From positions 104,998,116 to 105,062,115 of the forward strand of contig CM041294.1 of the NCBI GenBank assembly GCA_023052935.1: a DNA stretch of 64,000 nucleotides. Direction: 5' to 3'. The DNA comes from Piezodorus guildinii (lineage: Eukaryota > Arthropoda > Insecta > Hemiptera > Pentatomidae). The notes under the pieces were generated by a model that saw only the letters and a list, made by a program, of their open reading frames with translations, did not search any database and was not told the DNA's origin. Of the stretch, positions 13,401-25,400 are shown piece by piece; position 1 is the first letter of the stretch, and each line of letters starts with the position of its first letter. A program made the position numbers and the translations under genes.

Positions 13401-16400
13401 CAAGAACTCAACAGACGATACGGCCAACTATATAGACTACTAAACAGAACATCAAAACTTTCTGTTGCTAATAAACTACTAATTTACAAGACGATTCTAA
13501 AACCGATATGGACCTACAGACTCGAACTGTGGGGGACAACTAAATTTTCGAACATCAGGCGTATCCAATCCTTTCAGTCCAAAGTCCTTAGAACAATAGT
13601 CAATGCTCCCTATTAATATAATAATAATAATAATAATAATGTGTTTTATTGTTTAATTTACATACATAAATTTACTATACATTTATATATTGCACACTAT
13701 GCATAGACTTTAGTCCATCTGCAGAATAGCGCGCCTTAACAAAATATTCTTTACAAATATTATATAAATAATAATTATAATATAAAACTAACTGAACATT
13801 TTTTTCCCCACATTTTTCCCCCTTTATTTAAATATTAAATTCTGATATAAGTAAATATCTATATTTCCAGGCCCTTAAATGATAGTTATGCAATGCTACC
13901 CAATTTTCACCGTTTAGATAATTTATGTATTCCTGTCTGGACAATACTGCCCCACCAAGCCAACGCATCCTTATTTCTGATAGCACAGAGCAGACCCCTA
14001 CATAATGGTACATATCCTCAAAGTCTTTATTATTACATAAACTACAATAATGTAGTTCTTCCGCCCTTGTAACATTACAATTAAGGTACAGAAGCTGTCC
14101 TCTTATTTTAATTATTTATTTGATGAGTCCCAGGCCGTATCTATCAGAGATATAACTGTTCTCCCCTAAATCACAATTTAATTCTTTATACAGTCGATGG
14201 TGAATAGATTTGTTGACTTTAACCAGTAAACCATTTCTAAAGTCTTCTCTTATATATTCTATTAACCCTTTAAAACATTGCTTCTTTCCATCTACTAAAT
14301 AATCACTATTTTGCCAGTTATATCTCCGACACAAAGACCGGAAATCATCACACCACCATAAATTTCTTTTAATAATTTCCTCTGCCAAAATCTTAGTCAG
14401 TCTATGGCTGGGTAACATCAATACTTTTTGAATATATTGAATATTTAGGTGCAAAGTAAACAAAAATATAGGGTCAATATTAGTTTCCAAATATATAATA
14501 TAGTGTGGTGTACTCTGCGGAAGTGAAAATAATTTTCTAAAAAAATAGGCAGATAATTTCTCTATTCTATCAAAACGCCCAAAACCCCAAACCTGGGCTG
14601 CATAACATAAAATAGCTCGGGAGACAGCCTTATATACAGATAGTTTAGATGAAAACGGTAATTTATTATTGCTGAAAAATGTTTGTAAGTGGTGTGGATA
14701 CTGAAACAAGAGGCGCTAAACCTCTCATCAAAATGTTTATTTAATGATAATTTCGGAGATAGAGTGACACCTAGGTACTTATATTCATTAACAACCGTTA
14801 CACTTTCGTTATTTAAGCGCCATTTCTCCTTTCTCGCTAACCGGCCCCCTTTCCTAAATACAACTATTTGTGATTTTTTTAAGTTAATAGTTAAATTCCA
14901 CAATTCACAATACTTACTAAATCTGTTAATCATTTCTTGAAGTATGAGAGGGTGATCCGCCATTATGACAATATCGTCTGCATACATGAGGCATCGGATG
15001 TTAATTCCAGCTATACGTATACCTCCCTCAATATACTCATTGATATCATCAATAAAAAGAGAGAATAAAATCGGTGAGAGAAGGCATCCCTGCTTTAAGC
15101 CCATTCTAGTGTTAAAATTATCAGTAACACCCTGAGATGTCCATACACGAGCTGTTGTATTGTTGTATAAACCCTGAAGTATTGTAATAAATTTTGAAGA
15201 TATTCCTCGGGCGTATAACTTATAATATAAGGCATTTCTATCTAATGAATCGAATGCCGATTTAAGGTCGATAAAAAAACAGTAAAGCTTGCCTCCTTTT
15301 AACGATGTTTTAATTTTTATAATATTCATTAATGAGAAAATATTGTCAATAGTAGAATATCCGGCTCTAAATCCCGCCTGGTATTCACAGAGTGCGTTAT
15401 TATTATTTACCCATTCAGTTATTCTCTTTAGCATTAAGCCAGTAAACAATTTGGCAATAGAATCCGAGAAGGCGATTCCCCTGTAGTTACTCACAACAGT
15501 CTTATCCCCCTTTTTGAATAATGGAAATATTATCGAACTACCAAAGCTTTCAGGAACATCTGCGGTTTCATAAATGTAATCCTTTATCCCAATCCCTATC
15601 TAGCTCCAGCCATCCCTATAACCCTCCTCGTAGTATAACTAAGCAATGCTGAGTGTTGGCAATGGCCAGCTTCTCCACTCACGCCTGAGAGTCTGTGGCT
15701 CTAGCGCCCTCTCTGTCTCCACTGGCTTATTAGACTGGTGACGCGACTGACTGAGAGGCGCTGGGATCTCCTAGCTTTGGGCCCCAACGCCCACTTGTGG
15801 GCGTCGGGGTTTAATTCGGAGTTCCCAAGGGCAGTATGTAAATATTGTATATATATGTATGAATGTGACCAAGATTATTATTATTTATTTCTTTTATTTT
15901 CTTTTTATCTTTATTTATTCTTCTTTATATTTTATTTATTTCTATTTATTTTCTATTCATTTATTTCTTTATTTTGTGTACATAAGGAATGAATGAATTC
16001 TAATATCACTAATACTTATTGCCCAAGATTGTGGCAGATTGTATTATTTCTAAATAAATAAAAGTTTCAAAAAAAAAAAAAAATTTATGTTACAGGAACA
16101 GGAGTATGTAGATCGTGTTGTGGCAAAGATACTTGGGCTTGGGCCAAATTTAGTTCTTGTTGGAAAGAGTGTTTCACGCCTAGCTCAAGAATCCTTATTG
16201 GCTCATGGGATCACACTTGTACTTAATCTCAAACCATCTGTTCTTGAAAGAGTTGCTCGAATTACAGGTGCAGATATCATTTCGTCAGTTGATCCACAAT
16301 TGAGAAGTCCAAGGTTGGGTAGAGCAAGCCTCTTTTCTCTATCCTCATATATTACTGATACAGGTAAACATTTTTAAAATTGTATTTTTTAGTTTTATTA

Positions 16401-19400
16401 AAATTTCCTGATTTGTGTATGTGCATTCATACTCTTGTTGTGAATAATTTTTGTTATTCCTCTGCATGTTCAATGTTTATGGTGTCAAACTTCATTTTTA
16501 TTCAGTGGCATACTATATTGTTAATCAATATCAATAACACATGTAATGCACTTTTACCTTATATCTTTATAATTAAAAAAAAAATGGTAAGAAAAAATAC
16601 GTATTAATGTTATTTTCTATTAAAAGTTATTTGATTTACTTTACTAACACGAGGTTACTCAAAAGTGAATTAATGAATGTCAGCACCAGTAAATTAAGTT
16701 TATACTTAATTGTGTGTTCTATTGACTGCATCCTGAACCAACTTCTCCCAAATGAACACTAATGTTTGTTTGTGATATCTATAGGAATGGTCTAGTGCTG
16801 TTACTTGAAATTGTTAACAGTCCTTTTCATAATGCTGTTAGTTCATGTATTTTATTTCTAAAGGTAGGAAGAAGACATTAATGATGTTTGAAGGTTGCCC
16901 AGCACCTCATCTTGGATGCACTATTCTGCTGAGAGGAGCATCTGGACAAGACCTTGCTAAGCTGAAGAAAGTCACGAAGGAATATATCTTTGCTTTGTAT
17001 AATTCTTATTTAGAGTTATCCTATCTTATGGATGCAGAAGCTCAACCACCAAGTCCTTCTGATAATGTCTTTGAGGATTCTGAAGGTGAAATCAAGTCTC
17101 AATATAAAGAAAAACCTCCAATAAGAATCAGGTTTGTCGATATTTCTATTTATATCAATCGAGCACCATTATAATTTGTATAATGTATATATTCTCCCTT
17201 TATATTTTGTAGGTTGGAAGAAAGAAATTCAGAAGAGGTCATCAACAGCAGACCAGTTTCTTCAGAAGCCGTTAGTGATTTCAGTGATCCACTAAGATCA
17301 CACATTTATCCTGAAGATGAAACCCTCTCAGAAAAAGTTGCAAGTCAACAAGAGTTTTCTGTTTCAGAACTGCCACTTTGTAACAAGTTCAGAAAGGCTC
17401 TTGAAGAAAATATTTTAAGCATATCTCCATTTTTAAAGGTAAAATCTATAGATTTGCTTTCAAGTTGTCATAAATTCATGTTTAAATATTGGTACTCATA
17501 GTATTAATGTTAAAATAAGAGCAAAGGTTTATTTTGATAATTATTTTATAATTAAAAAAAAATTAACTCATGGAACTACTACCCTTTAAATGTGTTTGAT
17601 TAAGTACTTGGTAAGAACTATGGTTATGCTAGGAGGTGATTAGATCAAAATCACTGTTAACTGCGAGGTTTTTCCTTTATTCAAGAATACCCACTTGGTA
17701 GAAGTTGAGATTACCCCAGAAGATAAGAGCACAATGCTACCCTACTATGAGCCTACCCTCATTCTATTTAAGTTTTATTTTTATTCTTAGTAAGAAATTT
17801 GAAGTATTTGTTGTTTAATCAGAATTAGAATTATTTTCCACTTTCTTTTATTTTAGTGATTCTTATGATATATATCTTTTAGTTTCAGCTTCCATACCTT
17901 GAAACAGAAAATGGACGGAATTGTGCTTTACGAATGTTTTTTGGTAGGAAGATATATTGGTCACTTCAGTTCTCAGATGAGCCACTGAAACCAAAATGTA
18001 TTCCTTTTAACGAACCTCCTTCCCTTATGAAGCGACTAGAATCTGTGAAGGTATATTTCTTTGTAGATCAGTTTTCAAATGTTCTTATATTTGCAACAAA
18101 TAATACTTTCTTTATATTCATTATTAAAAGTTTATATTAGTCAGTCCAGCAAGATAAAGAATTGCTCTGTAATTTCTTGTTTGCAGTTGAAAGAAGTTCA
18201 TGAATTAGTGAATGCCAAGTTAACTCAGCCATTAGACTCTTATGACGTTCAGAAGTTGCTGGCCCATTATCGTGCCACAGGAGGTCGCCTTCCTCTCATG
18301 CCTTATGAAATACCTCAGGTGAAGCCAGTTCCGAGTTATTCTGGACCAAAGGATGTTCTAGATCCTGAAAATCATCAACGCCTCTCAGTGCTACTTTCCA
18401 GCTATTCTCCTGTTTCTAGAGTGGCTCCTGAATTTTGTGTGAACCCATCGTATGTGTTCTTAACTTATTTATTGATATTTTATTTAACCAATCGACTATT
18501 AAAATGTTTAAAAAAAATATATTTTGATATTTATTCATTTATTATCACTTTTACTACTACTGCTCAATTACTCAAACCCTGTATCGCCCAAATTTCCTGG
18601 AAATCAATAAGTACCCTAAAATATTTAGATCGTTCCCCTCACCTTCTTTCACAGTCCACTTGTAAGCTCCTCGTTTCCTCACCTATTTTCCCTTATTTCT
18701 GTATATATTGGCTACTCTATTTGTACTAGAGAACAAAGTGAAGCAACTCAAGAATTGTTTTTAAAGATTTTTTGTGCATATGTACACGCAGACTGTATTT
18801 TCTGGATTTATTTCTTTACCAAACAATAAAATCCCAGCATCCTTCCTTTATCCACAGTCTCCTTCAATTTAAATCTTCAGTATAGGTGATGGAAATAAGA
18901 TTGAGCCATTTTGACCTTTATATCCCATCCCACAGAACTAAAGCCTTCTATTGATCCTTTCTTGCCCGTTTCAAAGCACTCAGTAATTCCATTCCCTCCA
19001 ATATACATCATGTTTTTTTCTCATCCACATTCTAGTCTTTTCCAATTCCTATTATTCTAAACAGATGCACATTGATTCTAAAGTTTTAAACTATATTTTT
19101 GATTAGAAGTACTTAATCATTATAATGACCTCATCTCATCTTTTGATTAGTTCCAAATTAGTTCTTTTTTAACTTCTCGTTCTAATGTTTTATGTATTTG
19201 TTTTTTCTCTTTCTCTTCTTTACAACCTAGTAAATAATTGAGTACTATTTAATGCATTTTGGTCAGATTATTTATTTTAAAATATAATAATGGTGTAATC
19301 ATTTTCATTTTGTGTTTTAAAGGATAGTTGAAATGGAATTTTATGGGAGAAATGACATTGCTCTTGGTGCATTTCTTGAGAGATATTGCTTTAGATTTGA

Positions 19401-22400
19401 TTGCACTTCAGCTTCCTGCGACGTTCCTATGTCAGCTCACACTAGAAGGTTTGTCCATTCCAATGGTGCTCTCAATATTAAAGTGAGGAATCTTGAAAGT
19501 CCTCTACCCTCTGCGAAAATTCTTATGTGGACGTGGTGCCCTAAATGCCCAGTGGTCAGTTAATAGTAGAATTTTTTTGTAAATTAAATTACATTTTAAT
19601 TGAAATTAGTTGAAGGAAAATTCTTATTTCAGGTAACCAATATTCGGTGCATGTCTCCTGCAACTTGGTCCCTTTCCTTTGCCAAATACCTTGAACTGCG
19701 TTTTCATGGAGATATGTACACATTGAGGGCTAAAGACAGCTGTAATCATTCTCTGCATCAAGAGTGTGTTCAGTATTTTGGCTTGAATAATACACTTGCC
19801 TCATTCAGGTGAGTTGTTGTTAAGTCTTATGCGAAATTATTTTAGCAGTATAAGTCTGAATTTAATAGATTAATTTTGGAGTGTTGGTTTCTAATAAATG
19901 ATATTGCTATAATTTATGTTATCTTTCTCTGATATGCATTTTCAAAAATATAATTTTTAAAATTATAACACATCATGAATGAATTGAAAATTATAAACAA
20001 AATAATTCTGATGATATAAGTCTATTCAATACAATAATAAATATCATTCAAAGAAATATGTTTGTAGGTTCTCAAAGATCTCTATTTGGGAAATTTGTTT
20101 TCCTCCAAAAATACTGAACACTGAGCGAGAACCTTTTGATGAAAGAAAGAATGAGATTGAAGAGGAGTTGAAAACCTATAATTTGATGATAGCACAATTC
20201 TTCAATACTATTCTCAACAAGATTATGTCTTTGCCTGTTTCTGAAAGTATGTAATGCTTTGTTTCTTACTAATAATTATTAATTAGGATTGTGGATGTAA
20301 TTAGTTGACCGTTGAGATCTACTGGAAGGAATTAGTCCGGGTGGCGGTCATTAAATGAAACAACTAAATAGTTTCAACTATTTATTGTTTGCCAACGTTT
20401 CGACCCCCTTTGTGGGTCATCATCAGGGCGCATGGAAACACTTTTTGTGGAGTTTCTATACTTCCACCATGCGCCCTGATGATGACCCAAAAAAGAGGGT
20501 CGAAACGTTGGCAAACAATAAATAGTTGAAACTATTTAGTTGTTTCATTTAATGACCGCCACCCGGACTAATTCCTTCCAGTATTAATTAGGATGTTTAA
20601 TTTTATTTTGTGTTTATCTATTTTTAGACACTTGTACATCTATGATAAGTGGCTGGAGGCAACAATTAGCAAAAGATCAAGCCTCATTCAAAGTTCGAGT
20701 TGAGGATATTCAACAGAAATTGTCATCTTCTGTTGATGAAAAGTCATCAGGTAATTAAACAAATATTTTTTTAATAATTCTTGTACTCTTCCCAAAACAC
20801 TATATATTTTTTATCTAACTTCAAAAACAACTGAGAGCTGGACGTAAAACATGTTTAATGGGCTGCTATTTTGAAATTTAGTGCTGAATTCAGAGAAAAC
20901 AAAAAACAGCCCAGTAGTTTCGGGGAAAAACCTTGTTCAGCTGACGGTTATTACTTTCACTTACCCTATTTATGAAATATATAATATTGTGATCGTGAAA
21001 ATTTTCGAATTCCAGTTTTCAACTGGAATACACGTTTTAGGATCCTATGAGTCCAAATAACCAAGTTCTGAAAAAAGTCTGTGTGTGTCTGTCAGTCCAC
21101 AAAAGTTGTATGAAACTGAAATTTTATATTTAAGACAATTTTTCACCAAAATGCACTGAACGGAAGTGCTACTTTACACCATACATTTTGCACTTTTTTA
21201 TGATTAAACTCCTCATATCAATGTAAAATTTAATGGACTTTAATATAATGTAGGTTTCATTCTGATTGAAATAGTCTCTTAGGACTTACATGCGGATATT
21301 TTAAATTTTCTTCCTCTAAAGTACCTTTAATGTTATAGATTAGAAGAATTACCTATATAATCTTACTAGGATTGATGAAAAGCGGCTAAATATAAAAGTT
21401 GAACGAATTTGATAACCAACTAAAGGAGAAAAGAACAAAAATATTTTTGCTTCCTTGAGCCATCCATTGCTATAATATTTAATCTAAATCATATGTTTCC
21501 AATGAACCTGAATAAACTTTTTATTTATATTTCCTTTAACATTTGTTAATTTAAGTTTATTTAATAGTTTCAAATTGATTTTAACATCTGAGGTAAATGA
21601 AAGTCGTGTGTTGTCCGCACCAGATTATTTTTTCTTCTCAACATTTGGATTTTAAGTATCTTGAAACTTGAAACCTCTAATTTTGAGGGAAAAGATTATT
21701 TTATTTTTTGCCTGATTAAAATGTGTTGAAAATAACAATACAAAATTTTCAGTTGGAGATATTTGGTGTTTGGACGATATGCTAGTCATGTTGAGAAGAT
21801 GTTTTGCTGCTACAATCGATGATTGGAATTCCAGATTATCCAGTGTTGAGGCTAACCAATCTAAAAAGAAAGATGATAAAAGAAAATCTTTAGAGAGCAG
21901 ATCTTCACAGAATGCCCTTAATGACTTCCTAGAAGGAGTGAGTATTGTGATTTTTACAAACCTGCCAGAAACTATTTGTTAGTTTCTAACATATAATATT
22001 ATATTGATAACTTCTTACTCTCTTCAAAAATATTATGCATATAATAAAAAATATATATTTTATATATATACAAATAAAAATATATTGTCTATTTTCCTCA
22101 ATAAAAATCATCTATTAATTTACAGAAGAGATCATTCTATCACCATCTTTATGATGTGACCAATAGTTAATAATTTTAAGTCATCTATCTATAATTTAAA
22201 AAATTATATGCTATTTGGGTGGAAAAAGTTCCTTTTATTATGTACTTGTTATCACAATAACCCATTCTTTGATTTTTTGAATCAGGTCGCTGAAGGGATG
22301 ACTGAAGACAATTTAGAAACCTCTGAATGCCATTTGGCTGAAGATACAGTTGTTGATCTAGATGATCAGAAGGTTCCAAGTGACGGTACGGAAGTCGATA

Positions 22401-25400
22401 TAACAGATTTGGATGATGGTAACTTTAATTTATTTAAATTATTTTGTAGAAATATTACATACTAATGTAAAAGAAAACATAATATATAAATTAATTTATT
22501 ATTATTGACCAAATAAAATAACACTTTATGTTGTTTTGTTTTTTTAAATTTATGAACACGTGGCTACTGATTATAACAAAAAAAAAATGAATTAAGAGGG
22601 AAGTTTGTTGATAATATTAAAATCAGTTATCAAAATAATTTTTTATTAGCAAGAAATATATTTCGCCGTTTCATAAAACAAGTTTATTGATGTATTTTTT
22701 TATTTACTTTTACACCTTACAACATAGGACTAATAAAATAATTAATTTAAGTGTTGAAATTAGATGTAAAAAGTGTAGAAATGCCATAAACATTTAATTG
22801 TTACAGATGCTTGAAAACAGCCCTTGAGGCTGAAACATTGTAAGGTGTAAAAAATATATAAAAATAAAAATATATCCATAAACTTCTTTTGTGAAACGGC
22901 CAAGTATATATCTTACAAATATTGAACCAAAAGAAAACTCAGGACAATGATGAAAAAATATTTTTTTTATTCTTTTGTTGTTTTTTTTTGAAAATGCCAA
23001 TCATAAGGGCCAAAATGTTATGTATTGATGATGATAAACAAATTTATTTATTGTTGTTACATTAATTAATATAAATATGTTGGGATAAAAATGATATTTT
23101 TTAATTAATCAAAATAAGATTAACATTATAAAATAACATAAACAATATCATGCTGTTTAACCAGTTAGATTTTTGCTTATTTCTAGATATTCATGTATCT
23201 TTAACTTATTTATTTTCTTTCTGGGTTAATCTGAACCTCATTTAATATGTTTTTATATTATGAACAGACATGGTTTTACAAACGTCTTTATTTCTTGAAA
23301 ATAAAGAAATTGATTGTGTATCCTAAAGTTCTGTTAACCCTTTGATGGTCATATAGAGAAGGAGTAATGTGCTACTTATTAAAGTTAGTTAGTCATTAGT
23401 TTTATTATGATGATAAGCATAGTTTTTTCCTGAATATATCTGTTCATTTTTCTTTCTGTTTTTAAAATAAGTGTAGCCAAAAGTTTTGGCTAAGGGGAGC
23501 CCGTGGCTGAGTGACTAGCGTGCTAGATGCTCACGCCAAATGTTGTGAGTTTGAATCCTAGTCCTGGAGGGACTTTTTCATTTAATTAAATCGGGATTCT
23601 CTAATAGCCTCTACCCTGGGTATGTGACACCTGCCAGCCAACTGGTGGCCACTCATGAAAATTGGCATAGGGAGTGATGACCCTACCCTATAAAATTCAT
23701 TGAGAATATCAAGTGTATTCTCCCATTAGAATACATCGCACAGCCAATGGCCTACACGGCCTGTCGTGCCACCGGAAGAAAAGTTTTAGCCAAGAGTTTT
23801 TTAAAAAATGGCAGTTTTTTTAACTTTTTTTTCATTAATATCCATTTACTTAGCTACATTATGAAACAAGGCAAAATAAATTTTAAAATTACCTGTATTT
23901 TTTTAGGGGACACAGCACAACAGATTGCTACTGAGATCAAACCTACTATTAGTGATAAGAAAAGTGTCAAAACAATTCTTTCCCAGCTCCTGCCCAACTC
24001 ATCCAACAATACTGCTGTCCAGGTATTTATAAAAGTTAAATTGATATTCTGATGACTTTATTTTGTAAATGTCGATGCATTAATTGCAGCATTTCAAATT
24101 ATATTAAAGTCTTTTTACATATCCAATATATACCATTCACGATCAACTGAAAATTTATGTTGTTCCTTTCTCAAAAAGTTAAAGCCCTTTCCAATGATGC
24201 TTTGGTATGGTAGGTTTAATTATTGTATTTGATTTGTATTATATATTAAGAACTTAAAGTGAAATGCCCTAAATATACATTTAATTTAATTTGTTTTCAG
24301 AGTCCATTAGGTCAAACGGAACATTATACACTGCCTCTGGGTTACTTAATGCCTATAATTGTGTACGAGAGGGAACCTTCTTCAATTATTGCTTATGTTC
24401 TCAGCTCACATGATTATAAAATTTCTTTTGAACAATTGAGGGCCAAAGGCATGGATCAGACACCTTCCAGGTATTTAGTTTTTATTAATAATTATTATCC
24501 CAATTCTATTAGTTATTCTGAAGTTAATAGAATAGAGTATTAATATTAGAACCTATTAATATAGTATAACTGATTGGTCCCGAGTGATTTCTGTGTTTTA
24601 ATAATTCACTTAACTGAACAACGTAAAGCTAGATATTGAAATTTCCTTCATAAAATGTAGAAGGCCTCTGATTAATTTGATTTTTTTCTGAATAACATTT
24701 ACTGTAATTAATAATAAAATAAATAGTTTTGCTGAAGTTATGAGGGTAAATCAATTATAAATCGGAATTATTGTATTAGTCTTCTTCTTTTAATAGCTCT
24801 ACAACCCATAAAGGGTCTTGCTTCCTCTAACAGCAACCGCCATGCATCTCTGTTCTGTGCCGCTGCCATCCAGTTTCGGACCTTCAAATATTTTCTAGCG
24901 TCTTGGGCCACACAATCCGCCCACTCTACCAACTCTTCGACGACTATACAAAGGCTCAGTCATATTTCTTTTTGTAGGTAGATCGTCAGACATTGTGGCC
25001 AGATGCCCTGCCCACCTGAGTCTTTTAAGCTTGATAATAAAAGAGATGTCTGGCTCTTGGTACATGTCGTACAGCTCCCGATTACTTCTCCTCCTCCATT
25101 CATTGTTCTCATATATCCTGCCGTAAATGACGTAATACTTTTCTTTCAAATGTGAGAAGGAGTTGATCTTCAGCCCTGGTTGTGGTCCATGTCTCCGAGC
25201 CCTAACATAATACAGGACGGATGAGAGTTCTGTATATGATAACTTTGGTTCTCCTGCTTATCAAATTCCTTGTCAGATGCATCCGGAGTCCAAAATAGTA
25301 GTGGTTAGCAGCTAATATTCTTCTCCTAATCTCCACGGCAGCATCGTTGTTGCTTGTTACCATTGATCCCAGGTAAATGAACTCGGAGACCTGCTCAAAT

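Larger units (their letters stand above)
9529..16083 (+). mobile_element. Jockey-clade LINE, near full length, split by another LINE
   Basis: The left edge follows TTTATGTTAC (9519-9528). The right edge is a poly(A) run ending at 16083, followed by a second TTTATGTTAC (about 16084-16093), read here as the target-site duplication. It contains gag-like ORF1, ORF2 (endonuclease and reverse transcriptase) and an A tail. It is interrupted at 13614-15592 by an opposite-strand LINE with its own 7-bp duplication. The duplication lies at the acceptor of PIKfyve exon 6. That 15600-16083 belongs to this element rather than to a separate insertion is inferred from the flanking duplication. Confidence 0.75.

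Noticed and set aside
16650..16760. Possible degenerate copy of the 8202 MITE (TTGACTGCATCCTGAACC)
   Set aside because: Only about a dozen bases match and no inverted end is present.
23335..23360. TTAACCCTTTGATGG as a second piggyBac MITE
   Set aside because: No inverted AAAGGGTTAA partner in the same intron.
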